NCBI GenBank assembly: GCA_002372775.1
Contig: DFIJ01000078.1
Coordinates: forward strand, 6,961 to 70,960
Origin: Christensenella sp. UBA3700
GTDB taxonomy: Bacteria; Bacillota; Clostridia; Christensenellales; UBA3700
Length of the DNA stretch: 64,000 nt
Reading direction: 5' to 3'
Position 1 is the stretch's first letter; each line of letters opens with the position of its first letter. Below are positions 1 to 8,920 of this stretch, piece by piece. Made by a program: the position numbers and the translations under genes. A model generated the notes under the pieces. It saw only the letters and a list, made by a program, of their open reading frames with translations. It had not been told where the DNA came from and made no database searches.

Positions 1-1
1 T

Positions 2-1996
2 TCATTAATCGCAGATTTCACACCTAATACATATACTGTTTCATTTAGTGCAACAAATGCATTACCAGACGCTGTAGTTCCAAGTGGAACAGTTGAAGTC
101 ACATATGGTTCTACTGAAGGAGAACTAGGAGTTGCTACTCTTAAAGGTTACAACTTCGCTGGATGGTGCACTTCAACAGGAAGATTAATATCTGATAGTG
201 AAGGCCATTTATTAAGTGGTTGGGATATTATAAGCAACGAAGCAGTTGAGTTATATCCAAAAATGAATCCAATTACATGTTATTTTAGATTCGTTCCAGT
301 TTATCCTGAGGAGGAAGTGTTTGAGAAGGAAACTGACACAGCTCTTTATGATCAAGACTTCACATTCTTTGTTCCAACAAGAGAAGGATGGATATTCACT
401 GGCTGGTATTTAAATGATATAGCCCTAACAGATGAGAATGGTCATAGCCTTCAAACAATAAAAGAAGTTACAAGTATTAATCTAAAAGAACCTAATAATA
501 TTAAGGCTTCATGGTATTTAGTTGAAGTTGTATTAGAGGAAGATCATATTACTTTCACAAATGACATTAATGGACAGATACCACTTCATGCTTCAATCAG
601 ATTAAGAAAGAATGCATTTGATCAAGCAACAATTGAAGATACATATAATTCTTCAACTATTTCTTGGGAATCAAGTGATGAATCAATAGCTACTGTATCA
701 AGAGATGGTATAGTAACATGTAAAGGTTATGGATTTGCTACAATTTATGCAATTGCAGATAATGGTGGCAAGAAGGTAGCATGTACTATTGGCTCAGCAT
801 TATTAACAGTAAACGATGATTGCTCTAGATTAATATATGTTGAATTAAACAACGACAATAGAATTCCAGTTCTATGCGAAGATACATCATCAGTTTATTT
901 GATCGTATCAATGGCTAAAGAATATTATGGCTACACAAATAGTGCTGTAATTAGAGATAGCAATAATAACGTTGTTAGCGAATTAATAAATACTTTTATA
1001 GATAAAGTTGTTCCTGCAAATGGAGTTCTACATATCAACTTGATCTATACTGTTACTCTAAAAACAACTGATATAATAACATTTAGAACTGCTCATACAA
1101 GTTATGAATTTAATCAACAAGTAGAGATTATAGACATAAAGTCTAAAGATGATAAATACTCTATCGGAAAGATTAGTGCAGTATCTACAGATGGAAATAA
1201 CAGCGCAGTTGTAAATCAATCTAACCACACATTCATAATGCCTAATTATGATGTGAATGTAGAAATAGCTTTTGCTAAGATTGATGTTATAACAGGCTCT
1301 ATTGTTGCTTCTGTAACAACTCCAGAAGGTTTTGAAAAGAATACAGTAATTGCTATTGAGAAAGGAAAGGCAAGCAGTTCTGAAGTTAAAGTTGACGAAA
1401 CAAAGGAAGTTGTAGCTGTATATAGCGTATCTATTGCTCAAGCAAATGGAGAGCAATTTACAGGAACTTACACAGTTAGAATGAAGACTCCAAAAGAAAT
1501 ACAAGGAAAGGATGGAGTTAAGGCAGTATATAAGAATGCGGCCGGCGAAATGGTATTTACACAAGTAGATTTTGACGGACAATATATGTCATTCACTTGT
1601 GAGGCAACAGGAAATATTTCATTTATAGCTAACTACCATGAATCCGTATTAAATCTAACATGGTTAATAATCGTTCTTTCATTCCTAGACATGCTGGGCT
1701 TTATGGTTATTATAATTATGGCTGTTGCATATAGAGATTGCATTAAGCAAGAAAGAAGAGATGCGCTAAGAGTTAATGGTGTTGCTATTGCTCCAATAGC
1801 ATTATTATCAGCTCCAATCGTGGCTTCACAAATTGCAGGAACAGTTGTATTAGCATTTATCCTTGGTGTAGAAATAATGGCAATTGTCTTACTTTCTGGT
1901 AAGGTTAAAGAAAAGAGAATATTAAGAGAAGCAGCTAGAAAACTAAGAGAGAGAAAATTACATAAGAATAACAATAATAATAGAGCTACATTCTAG
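2..1996 (+). CDS. Large surface protein, C-terminal part (InlB-type and Ig-like repeats, membrane anchor); 5' end outside window
   Basis: The frame is open from base 2 to the stop at 1994-1996 (664 residues visible), so the ATG at 263 is internal and the true start lies upstream of the window. Two repeats resemble InlB B / Listeria-Bacteroides repeats, each built around a GW core: GYNFAGWC at about residues 49-56 and REGWIFTGWY at about 129-138. A bacterial Ig-like (BIG2) stretch with TISWESSDESIATVS and GIVTCKGYG follows at about 215-260. The C-terminus has hydrophobic segments at about 545-575 and 590-625, then a basic tail rich in R, K and N. This suggests an exported, membrane-anchored protein, perhaps for adhesion. 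There is no LPXTG motif. The precise function is unknown. Confidence 0.75.
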   Translation, partial: SLIADFTPNTYTVSFSATNALPDAVVPSGTVEVTYGSTEGELGVATLKGYNFAGWCTSTGRLISDSEGHLLSGWDIISNEAVELYPKMNPITCYFRFVPVYPEEEVFEKETDTALYDQDFTFFVPTREGWIFTGWYLNDIALTDENGHSLQTIKEVTSINLKEPNNIKASWYLVEVVLEEDHITFTNDINGQIPLHASIRLRKNAFDQATIEDTYNSSTISWESSDESIATVSRDGIVTCKGYGFATIYAIADNGGKKVACTIGSALLTVNDDCSRLIYVELNNDNRIPVLCEDTSSVYLIVSMAKEYYGYTNSAVIRDSNNNVVSELINTFIDKVVPANGVLHINLIYTVTLKTTDIITFRTAHTSYEFNQQVEIIDIKSKDDKYSIGKISAVSTDGNNSAVVNQSNHTFIMPNYDVNVEIAFAKIDVITGSIVASVTTPEGFEKNTVIAIEKGKASSSEVKVDETKEVVAVYSVSIAQANGEQFTGTYTVRMKTPKEIQGKDGVKAVYKNAAGEMVFTQVDFDGQYMSFTCEATGNISFIANYHESVLNLTWLIIVLSFLDMLGFMVIIIMAVAYRDCIKQERRDALRVNGVAIAPIALLSAPIVASQIAGTVVLAFILGVEIMAIVLLSGKVKEKRILREAARKLRERKLHKNNNNNRATF

Positions 1997-2015
1997 TAGC
2001 AAAAGGGGAAAGGGT

Positions 2016-2846
2016 ATGTCATACGCAGATAAGATTTTTATTAAAAACGTTACAGATATTATGGAAAATGGTGTTTCTGATGAAATGTATGATGTTAGAC
2101 CAAAATGGTCAGATGGTACACCAGCACATACTGTCAAAAAGTTTGGTATTGTAAACAGATATGATTTACAAAAAGAATTACCAATTTTAACTATTAGAAA
2201 AACAAACTTCGAAGCAGCCATTGATGAGATTCTATGGATTTGGCAAAAGAAATCAAATAGAGTTGCTGATTTGCATTCTCACATTTGGGATCAATGGGTT
2301 GGAGAAGACGGAACAATCGGTAAGGCTTATGGCTATCAATTAGGAGTTAAGCATATCTATAAAGAAGGCGAATTTGACCAAGTAGATAGAGTATTATATG
2401 ATTTAAAGCATAATCCTAATTCACGTAGAATTATGACAAACATTTACAACTTCCAAGATTTACATGAAATGAATTTATATCCATGTGCATATTCTATGAC
2501 ATTTAATGTGTCTGGTAACGTTTTAAATGGTATACTAAATCAAAGATCAAATGATATGTTAACAGCTAACAACTGGAATGTATTACAATATAGCGTACTA
2601 TTAATGATGTTTGCTCAAGTATCAGGATTAGTTCCAGGTGAACTTGTTCACGTAATTGCTGATGCTCATTTATATGACAGACATATTGATCTTGTAAAAG
2701 AAGTTATTGCTAAAGAGCAATTTGAAGCTCCAAAGTTAATAATTAATCCAGAAATTAAGAATTTCTATGATTTCAAACTAGAAGACTTTAAGCTTGTTGA
2801 TTACAAATATAATTTATTAGGAAAGAAAATACCAGTAGCGGAGTAA
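2016..2846 (+). CDS. thyA: Thymidylate synthase
   Basis: Makes dTMP from dUMP using methylene-tetrahydrofolate, in the cytoplasm. The 276 residues match the usual ThyA length. The catalytic cysteine is Cys157 in LYPCAYSMTF, followed by the dUMP-binding segment NQRSNDMLTANNWN and the C-terminal region HVIADAHLYDRHI. A strong ribosome site (aaaggggaaagg) precedes the ATG. folA starts 5 bases after the stop, so this is a two-gene folate/dTMP operon: ThyA produces dihydrofolate and FolA recycles it. The short variable segment is typical of the Clostridia-type enzyme, as far as I recall that family. Confidence 0.96.
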   Translation: MSYADKIFIKNVTDIMENGVSDEMYDVRPKWSDGTPAHTVKKFGIVNRYDLQKELPILTIRKTNFEAAIDEILWIWQKKSNRVADLHSHIWDQWVGEDGTIGKAYGYQLGVKHIYKEGEFDQVDRVLYDLKHNPNSRRIMTNIYNFQDLHEMNLYPCAYSMTFNVSGNVLNGILNQRSNDMLTANNWNVLQYSVLLMMFAQVSGLVPGELVHVIADAHLYDRHIDLVKEVIAKEQFEAPKLIINPEIKNFYDFKLEDFKLVDYKYNLLGKKIPVAE

Positions 2847-2851
2847 GAAAG

Positions 2852-3355
2852 ATGAAAGCAATAGTAGTAGTAGATAAGAATTGGGGAATAGGAAAGAAAA
2901 ACGATTTACTATTCCATTTGAAGAAAGATATGAAGTTCTTTAAAGAACAAACTATGGGAAATGTAGTTGTAATGGGTGGTAACACTCTATTATCTCTACC
3001 AGGCGCAAAGCCTCTTCCAGGAAGAACAAATATCGTTATTTCTGATGTGTTCAAGAGAGATGATGTTATTATGGTTGAAACATTCCCAGAATTACTTCAA
3101 TTATTAAACACATATGATTCAGATAAGTTGTTTGTAATGGGTGGAGCTATGCTATATAAGACTCTTCTTCCTTATTGCGACACTGTATATGCAACAAAAG
3201 TAGATGCCGATGGACACCCAGAAGTATACTATGAAAATCTAGACAAATTAGAGAATTGGGAATGTGTATATGAAGGTGAACCTGAAGAAGATGAAGGATA
3301 CACAATTAGGTTTACAACATACAAGAATAAATCACCAAAACCATTTGTTGAATAA
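2852..3355 (+). CDS. folA: Dihydrofolate reductase
   Basis: Reduces dihydrofolate to tetrahydrofolate with NADPH, and is the target of trimethoprim. The 167 residues carry the N-terminal MKAIVVVDKNWGIGKKNDLLF, the substrate-helix acidic residue in HLKKDMKFFK, the NADPH-binding VVVMGGNTLLSLPG and PLPGRTNIVIS segments, and the second GG motif LFVMGGAMLYKTLLP. It follows thyA by 5 bases and its ribosome site lies at the thyA stop. A perfect 9-bp hairpin just after the gene ends the operon. Confidence 0.95.
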   Translation: MKAIVVVDKNWGIGKKNDLLFHLKKDMKFFKEQTMGNVVVMGGNTLLSLPGAKPLPGRTNIVISDVFKRDDVIMVETFPELLQLLNTYDSDKLFVMGGAMLYKTLLPYCDTVYATKVDADGHPEVYYENLDKLENWECVYEGEPEEDEGYTIRFTTYKNKSPKPFVE

Positions 3356-3363
3356 AAAATAAA

Positions 3364-3392
3364 GTAGAGAAGGAAACTTCTCTACATCTTTT
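3364..3392 (+). terminator. Rho-independent terminator after thyA-folA
   Basis: A perfect 9-bp stem (GTAGAGAAG / CTTCTCTAC) is closed by a GAAA tetraloop and followed by ATCTTTT. The T-rich tail runs directly into the putative ATG of the next gene at 3393. Confidence 0.8.
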
Positions 3393-4691
3393 ATGGTAGC
3401 AAGTTTAGTAATTTCAATTATTACATGTATGACGATGATAGGCTTTATTATTTTAAAGCCTACTTTTACTATTAAAAACCTTCGTTTGGGTACATATTGG
3501 ATAGTAAGTCTAATCGGGGCTATAGTGCTTCTTGTTTTCTCTTTAGTGCCTTTTAGAGATGTTGTAGATGGTATATTCGCTAACACTGCTATCAATCCAA
3601 TAAAGATACTTATTATCTTTATAACAATTACTGTTATTTCTGTTTATCTTGATGAGGTAGGATTCTTTAGATTCTTAGCTTCAAAAGCAATTAAAAGAGC
3701 GGGAAATAGTCAAATAAGACTGTTTGTCACTTTATATTTGCTTGTATCTATACTTACAGTATTTACATCAAATGATATTATCATTCTTACATTTACTCCT
3801 TTTATTTTCATGTTTTGTAAGAATGCAAAAATTAATCCAATTCCATATTTGATTTCAGAATTCGTTGCTGCAAACACATGGAGTATGTTCTTAATTATTG
3901 GTAATCCAACTAATATTTATTTGGCAACATCATTAAATATAGATTTTGCTGACTATATCAAAATAATGTGGTTGCCAACTGTACTTGCTGGAGTTACTTC
4001 ATTTGCAGTATTATTCCTTCTTTTCTACAAGAAATTAAAAATAAAAATAGAGAATCCAGATATTGAAGAAGTTGTAATAGAAGATAAGTTTAAATTATAT
4101 CTTGGCGTAGCATTTTTAGTAATTTGTATAATTGGTTTAGCTTTAGCTAACTATATAAATTTAGAGATGTGGATGATATCTCTTCCATGTAGTTTAATCT
4201 TATTTACTATAGCTATAATTTATGCATTAATAAAGAAAGAAAAACCTGTAGAAGTTGTATCTACACTAAAGCGTGCTCCATGGGAACTTATTCCATTTGT
4301 AATTTCAATGTTTATAATAGTTCAAGCACTAGATTATAACGGTGTAACAAGCAAACTTTATAATATGCTAAATGTAAATCATGATGCGCTTGTATATGGT
4401 TTATCTTCTGCATTATTTGCAAATCTTTTAAACAATATTCCAATGAGTGTTTTATATAGCTCGGTATTGGCTCTAGGAGTAAATAATGAGGCTGCTGTTT
4501 TTGCAAGTATCATAGGATCCAATATTGGTGCATTCTTGACGCCAATAGGAGCTCTTGCTGGCATTATGTGGTCAAGTTTGTTAAACAAGAATAATATCAA
4601 GTTTTCGTTTGTTAAGTTTATGAAATATGGAATTAGAATAGGAATTCCAACGTTACTTGCTGCAATACTTGGTGTGTATATACTTCTATAA
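3393..4691 (+). CDS. ArsB-type anion permease (ArsB/NhaD superfamily)
   Basis: A polytopic membrane protein of 432 residues with about 10-12 hydrophobic segments. Diagnostic stretches are TSNDIIILTFTPFI near residue 125, NPTN near 170, LLNNIPMS near 345 and GSNIGAFLTPIGALAGIMW near 370. These match the internal-duplication motifs of ArsB/CitMHS-type carriers. ArsB exports arsenite, but relatives carry other anions, and no arsR, arsC or arsA lies nearby, so the substrate is open. The ATG at 3393 sits at the end of a terminator hairpin and lacks a clear Shine-Dalgarno at normal distance. A later ATG at 3429 is an alternative start. Confidence 0.8.
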   Translation: MVASLVISIITCMTMIGFIILKPTFTIKNLRLGTYWIVSLIGAIVLLVFSLVPFRDVVDGIFANTAINPIKILIIFITITVISVYLDEVGFFRFLASKAIKRAGNSQIRLFVTLYLLVSILTVFTSNDIIILTFTPFIFMFCKNAKINPIPYLISEFVAANTWSMFLIIGNPTNIYLATSLNIDFADYIKIMWLPTVLAGVTSFAVLFLLFYKKLKIKIENPDIEEVVIEDKFKLYLGVAFLVICIIGLALANYINLEMWMISLPCSLILFTIAIIYALIKKEKPVEVVSTLKRAPWELIPFVISMFIIVQALDYNGVTSKLYNMLNVNHDALVYGLSSALFANLLNNIPMSVLYSSVLALGVNNEAAVFASIIGSNIGAFLTPIGALAGIMWSSLLNKNNIKFSFVKFMKYGIRIGIPTLLAAILGVYILL

Positions 4692-4735
4692 TTGTGGTAT
4701 TTTGTCACATTTTTCCTTTTTATATAATAAAAATA

Positions 4736-4765
4736 TTGAGATATTTCTCGCGCGTGGTATATAAT
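4736..4765 (+). promoter_or_regulatory. Promoter of tyrS
   Basis: TTGAGA (4736-4741), an 18-bp spacer and TATAAT (4760-4765). The spacer contains CTCGCGCGTG (4748-4757), a 10-mer also found inverted in the serC promoter. The predicted leader is only about 55 bases, too short for a T-box. Confidence 0.75.
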
Positions 4766-4826
4766 AAACGCAATAGACTGCAAATTGCGGACTGCGTTAT
4801 GGCGCGGAGAGGAGAATTTTTATTAT

Positions 4827-6041
4827 ATGTCACAACAAAATATTATGGACATCTTAGAGGAGAGAGGATTCATTCATCAAACAGTAAATAGAGATGAATT
4901 ATATGAATTACTTGGAAAAGAGAGTGTTCCATTCTATATCGGATTTGACCCAACAGCAGATAGTTTACACGTTGGTCACTTCCTTGCATTAATGGCTATG
5001 AGTTATATGCAAAAGGCTGGTCATAAACCAGTAATTCTTATCGGTGGTGGTACTGCAAAGATTGGTGACCCTACAGGTAGAACAGATATGCGTCAAATGA
5101 TGACAAATGAAACAATTGAACATAACGTTGAATGTTTCAGAAAACAAATGAGCAAGTTCATGTCATTTGAAGGCGACAATGCTGCTGTTATAGTTAATAA
5201 TGCTGATTGGTTAGACAAATTAAACTATATTGAATTTATTAGAGATGTTGGTGCTTCATTCTCAGTTAACCAAATGTTAACATGTGATGCATTTAAGGCA
5301 AGATGGGAAAGAGGATTGTCTTTCTTAGAATTTAACTATATGCCAATGCAAGCATACGATTTCTATCATTTATTTAAGACAATGGGTGTTAAGTTAGAGT
5401 GCGGCGGTGCTGACCAATGGTCAAACATGCTAGCTGGTGCAGACTTAATCAGAAGAAAATTATCAAAGCCTGCTTATGCTATGACATTTGAGTTATTAAC
5501 AACTTCTGAAGGAAAGAAGATGGGTAAGACTCAAAAGGGTGCTGTATGGCTAGATGCTGCTAAGACATCTCCATATGATTTTTACCAATACTGGAGAAAT
5601 ATTGCAGATGCCGATGTTGAAAAGTGCTTAAGATTAATCACATACGTTCCAATGGATAGAATCAGAGAACTTTGCCAATATCAAGATGAAAGAATCAATG
5701 AAGCTAAGAAGGTTCTTGCATATGAACTTACAAAGATTGTTCATGGTGAAGAGATTGCAAATGAAGTTAAAGCTCAATCAGAATCTGCATTTGGTGGTTC
5801 AAACGATAATCTATTAGAAAAGAAAGTTCCACAAGATTGCAAGAATATTTGTGATATCTTAGTATTCATTAAAGCTTGTAAATCAAAGAGCGAAGCAAGA
5901 TCTATTTTAGCAGGTGGTGCTGTTAAGATTGATGAAACAGCAATTACTGATTTTGCTTACAATGTAACAGATGAAATGCTTGCTAATGGATTCATCCTTC
6001 ATAAGGGCAAGAAGGTACACGTAAAAATTTCTAAAGAATAA
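4827..6041 (+). CDS. tyrS: Tyrosyl-tRNA synthetase
   Basis: Charges tRNA-Tyr. The class I signatures are HVGH at residues 48-51 (in FDPTADSLHVGHF) and the KMSKS variant KMGKT near 231-235. A C-terminal S4-like RNA-binding segment (SKSEARSILAGGAVKIDE) is present. The frame is open from 4785, but I place the start at ATG 4827 because GGAGAGGAG (4806-4814) is the ribosome site and MSQQNIMD resembles family N-termini. This gives 404 residues. The stop overlaps the next start (TAATG). Confidence 0.95.
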   Translation: MSQQNIMDILEERGFIHQTVNRDELYELLGKESVPFYIGFDPTADSLHVGHFLALMAMSYMQKAGHKPVILIGGGTAKIGDPTGRTDMRQMMTNETIEHNVECFRKQMSKFMSFEGDNAAVIVNNADWLDKLNYIEFIRDVGASFSVNQMLTCDAFKARWERGLSFLEFNYMPMQAYDFYHLFKTMGVKLECGGADQWSNMLAGADLIRRKLSKPAYAMTFELLTTSEGKKMGKTQKGAVWLDAAKTSPYDFYQYWRNIADADVEKCLRLITYVPMDRIRELCQYQDERINEAKKVLAYELTKIVHGEEIANEVKAQSESAFGGSNDNLLEKKVPQDCKNICDILVFIKACKSKSEARSILAGGAVKIDETAITDFAYNVTDEMLANGFILHKGKKVHVKISKE

Positions 6042-6664
6042 TGGAATATAAGGCAGTTGAGAGTGAGTTTGAAGAATTAATTGTGATAAGTAGATCAAAG
6101 TTTATCACTACATTAATTCCGATAACATCTCAAGAAGATGCCCAAGAGAAACTTAAAATAATCAAGAAAAAATACTCAGATGCTACGCACAATTGCTATG
6201 CATATATATCATCTGAAAATGCCCAAGAGCAAAAGTTCTCAGATGATGGTGAGCCACAAGGTACAGCAGGAGCTCCAATACTTGAAGTATTAAAAAAGAG
6301 AAAAGTATATATGACGCTAGCTGTTGTTACTAGATATTTTGGTGGTATAAAACTAGGCGCAAGTGGGCTTGTTGGAGCATATTCTTCATGCGTTGCAAGC
6401 GCTATTGACAAAGCAAAAATTGTAGAGTATAAAGAGAGTATTGAAATCATTGTAAACACTGATTATTCGACTTATAAAAAGTTACAAGAAATCATAGAAA
6501 ACAATGATGGAAAAGTGCTTAATATCGACTATAGTGATAACATAGTTATCAATGCTGTAATAGTGGATAATAAAATAGATGATGTGATTGCAAAGATTGT
6601 AGATACATCAAACGGAAAAGCACAAGTTAAACAATTAGAAAAAAAATATAATAAATTTATATAA
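6041..6664 (+). CDS. yigZ: YigZ/IMPACT family protein
   Basis: A 207-residue cytoplasmic protein. The family signature is clear: KFSDDGEPQGTAGAPILEVL near residues 65-84 and VTRYFGGIKLGASGLVGAYS near 98-117. A C-terminal EF-G domain III/V-like half (DUF1949 type) follows from about residue 135. The biochemical role of the family is not settled; it is linked to translation control and peptidase or uridine-binding activities. The ATG overlaps the tyrS stop by one base, indicating translational coupling. Confidence 0.92.
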   Translation: MEYKAVESEFEELIVISRSKFITTLIPITSQEDAQEKLKIIKKKYSDATHNCYAYISSENAQEQKFSDDGEPQGTAGAPILEVLKKRKVYMTLAVVTRYFGGIKLGASGLVGAYSSCVASAIDKAKIVEYKESIEIIVNTDYSTYKKLQEIIENNDGKVLNIDYSDNIVINAVIVDNKIDDVIAKIVDTSNGKAQVKQLEKKYNKFI

Positions 6665-6678
6665 ATGAGGCGATTGAA

Positions 6679-7737
6679 ATGACAAAAATAACACTTTGTA
6701 ACGAACGTAAAGCAAAGCCAGATTTCTCTAAGTTAGGATTTGGTAAGTATTTCACAGATCATATGCTTCTTATGGAATACAAAGATGGCAAATGGGGAGA
6801 ACCTGAAATTGTTCCATTTAAACCATTTGAAATGAGCCCAGCTTCAAACATTTTGCACTATGCTCAAGGTATTTTTGAAGGTGCTAAAGCTTACAAGAAC
6901 GATAAGGGCGAAATTACAGTTTTCAGAATTGACGATAACTTCATTAGAATGAACAATTCTGCAAGAAGATTATGTATGCCTGAATTTGATTCTGCAAAAG
7001 TGAAAGCTGCATTATTTGATTTATTAAAATTGGAAGAAAGTTGGATTCCTACAGCTAAGGGAACAGCATTATATATTAGACCAACAATGATCGCAGACCA
7101 AGAACAACTTGGTGTACATGCTTCAAAGATTTATAAGTTCTTTATTATCTTATCTCCAGTTGGATCTTATTATGCTCATGGTTTAGAGCCAACAAAGATT
7201 TTAGTTGAAGATTTCTACACAAGAGCTACAATCGGTGGTACTGGTGAAGCTAAGTGTATGGGTAACTATGCATGTTCATTAATGGGTGGTGAAAAGGCTG
7301 CTTCATTAGGATATGATCAATGCTTATGGTTAGATGCTGCTGAACATAAATATGTAGAAGAAGTAGGTTCTATGAATATGTTCTTCGTTATAAACAACGT
7401 AGTTGTTACTCCAGCATTAGTTGGTTCAATTCTTCCTGGTATTACAAGAAATTCTTGTATTCAAGTATTAAAGAAATATGGATACAAAGTAGAAGAAAGA
7501 AGAATCTCTATGGATGAAGTTGTGGAAGCTGCAAACAATGGTACATTAAATGAAGCATTCGGTTCAGGTACTGCTGCTGTTATTTCTCCAGTAGGCGTTC
7601 TAGGATATAAGGGTAAAGATATTATTATCAACAATGGCCAAATGGGTCCTATTACAGAATTCTTATATAAGAAGATTACAGGAATTCAAAATAGAGAAGA
7701 ACCAGATGAATTTGGTTGGGTAACAAAAGTTAACTAA
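6679..7737 (+). CDS. ilvE: Branched-chain amino acid aminotransferase
   Basis: Interconverts Leu/Ile/Val and their 2-oxo acids using glutamate/2-oxoglutarate and PLP. The 352-residue length suits the type II (BCAT2-like) form. The active-site lysine is in GGTGEAKCMGNYACS. Substrate and cofactor motifs include NILHYAQGIFEGAKAY near residue 58, EVGSMNMFFV and GSGTAAVISPVG. A ribosome site (tgaggcga) lies just before the start. It ends the tyrS-yigZ-ilvE group and is followed by a strong terminator. Confidence 0.95.
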   Translation: MTKITLCNERKAKPDFSKLGFGKYFTDHMLLMEYKDGKWGEPEIVPFKPFEMSPASNILHYAQGIFEGAKAYKNDKGEITVFRIDDNFIRMNNSARRLCMPEFDSAKVKAALFDLLKLEESWIPTAKGTALYIRPTMIADQEQLGVHASKIYKFFIILSPVGSYYAHGLEPTKILVEDFYTRATIGGTGEAKCMGNYACSLMGGEKAASLGYDQCLWLDAAEHKYVEEVGSMNMFFVINNVVVTPALVGSILPGITRNSCIQVLKKYGYKVEERRISMDEVVEAANNGTLNEAFGSGTAAVISPVGVLGYKGKDIIINNGQMGPITEFLYKKITGIQNREEPDEFGWVTKVN

Positions 7738-7757
7738 TTATCGTTTTGATTGAATTT

Positions 7758-7794
7758 ATAGATCCATTCTTGTATAGAGTGGATCTATTTTTTT
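7758..7794 (+). terminator. Terminator after ilvE
   Basis: A 12-bp stem (ATAGATCCATTC / GAGTGGATCTAT, one G-T pair) with a 7-base loop and a run of seven Ts. Confidence 0.9.
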
Positions 7795-7796
7795 GC

Positions 7797-7824
7797 AAAA
7801 AAAGAAATGCCTTTTACAGCATTT
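7797..7824 (-). terminator. Terminator after degV (minus strand)
   Basis: Read on the minus strand, an AAATGC / GCATTT stem is followed by C and then a run of seven Ts. The stem is only 6 bp, so it is weaker than the convergent ilvE terminator beside it. Confidence 0.55.
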
Positions 7825-7848
7825 TCTTAATTATTCTTTTTAATCTTT

Positions 7849-8742
7849 TTATGCGTTCTTTACTGACTCGTCTTTTCTGTTTCCGATAAATATTATAGAA
7901 ACAGCATCTTTACCAACGTGAGTGCCTATAACTGGGCCAAAATCATATAAACCAACATTCTTGTATCCAGCTTCTTTAATAGCATCTATTAAAAGTTGTG
8001 CATCTTCAATATTATCTGCATGACCTACACAAACGAAGTTTGTATCTTCAGGCTTTTTAGCATTATTTAAGAACATATTAAGCATAGTCTTTAATGCCTT
8101 CTTTGTAGACATAACTTTAGCCCATGGTTGTAATGTTCCATCATTTGCTATATATAATACTGGCTTGATATGTAGTGCAGTTCCAATATAAGCTTCGTTC
8201 TTTGTAGCTCTACCAGTTCTGCATAAGTGCATTAAATCATCAATTACAAATATTGCGTTAGTGTATTCTCTAATATCTTCAATGAATTTAACAATTTCTT
8301 CATATGAGGCGCCTTCGTCTTTCTTTAATAATGCTTGATAAGCAATCATACCTTCTCCGTATGATGCAGACTTAGAATCGATTATTGTGATTTTTCTTTC
8401 TGGATATTTTTCTTTTAATACATTTAAAGCTTTTGTTTCTTGATCAAAAGTACCGCTTAATACACTTGCAAAAGCAATGTGGATTAAGTCATTACCAGCA
8501 GCTAGAATTTCCTCGAAAAATTCTGTTGCTAAATATTCTGTAACCATTGTTGTTTGTGGAAGATCAGATTTTGTCTGAGCTTGAGAAACAGCTGCATAGA
8601 ATTCCTTTGGACTTAACTTTTCAGTTACCCCGTCATAACCTACTCCGTTAACAGTGTATCCCATTGGAATGATTTTTAAATCATCTCTGAATTGGTATTC
8701 AGGTATATCTGCAGTTGCTTCTGTAGAAATAACGATACTCAT
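7849..8742 (-). CDS. DegV family fatty-acid-binding protein
   Basis: A 297-residue protein of the DegV/FakB family. These bind a fatty acid and, with a FakA kinase, present it for phosphorylation. The N-terminal MSIVISTEATADIPEYQF and IIPMGYTVNGVGYDG segments, TTMVTEYLATEFF, the ASVLSGTFDQ segment and the C-terminal GPVIGTHVGKDAVSIIF are family hallmarks. No fakA/dhaK-like gene is in the window. It is transcribed alone and divergently from the next gene, from a canonical promoter at 8773-8801. Confidence 0.9.
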   Translation of the reverse strand: MSIVISTEATADIPEYQFRDDLKIIPMGYTVNGVGYDGVTEKLSPKEFYAAVSQAQTKSDLPQTTMVTEYLATEFFEEILAAGNDLIHIAFASVLSGTFDQETKALNVLKEKYPERKITIIDSKSASYGEGMIAYQALLKKDEGASYEEIVKFIEDIREYTNAIFVIDDLMHLCRTGRATKNEAYIGTALHIKPVLYIANDGTLQPWAKVMSTKKALKTMLNMFLNNAKKPEDTNFVCVGHADNIEDAQLLIDAIKEAGYKNVGLYDFGPVIGTHVGKDAVSIIFIGNRKDESVKNA

Positions 8743-8772
8743 GTCAACACCTCATAAACATAATACAATAAG

Positions 8773-8801
8773 ATTTTAAACAAAATTGCGCGTGGTGTCA
8801 A
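8773..8801 (-). promoter_or_regulatory. Promoter of degV
   Basis: On the minus strand: TTGACA (8801-8796), a 17-bp spacer and TAAAAT (8778-8773). The spacer contains CCACGCGCAATTTT. GCGCAATTTT recurs in the asnA promoter spacer in the same orientation. Confidence 0.75.
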
Positions 8802-8854
8802 TTGGTATGAGAGTTTCTTAAGTCTTGGTTAAGATGCGCGCATTATTATTTTAC

Positions 8855-8883
8855 TTGCAATATTGTAACTAATAATTTAAAAT
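8855..8883 (+). promoter_or_regulatory. Promoter of the 8921 gene
   Basis: TTGCAA (8855-8860), a 17-bp spacer and TAAAAT (8878-8883), giving a leader of about 30 bases with an AGGAG site. The sequence ATGCGCGCAT (palindromic) lies just upstream, at 8834-8843, between this promoter and the divergent degV promoter. Confidence 0.6.
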
Positions 8884-8920
8884 TAAAAGCGTATAAAAAA
8901 ATATATAGGAGTTAACTTTT

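Noticed and set aside
1058-1582. 174-codon antisense ORF under the surface protein gene
   Set aside because: Cys/Tyr/Ile-rich shadow of a real gene on the other strand, with no ribosome site.
4766-4826. T-box leader of tyrS
   Set aside because: The predicted leader is only about 55 bases and lacks T-box elements. ileS and trpS also have no room for one.
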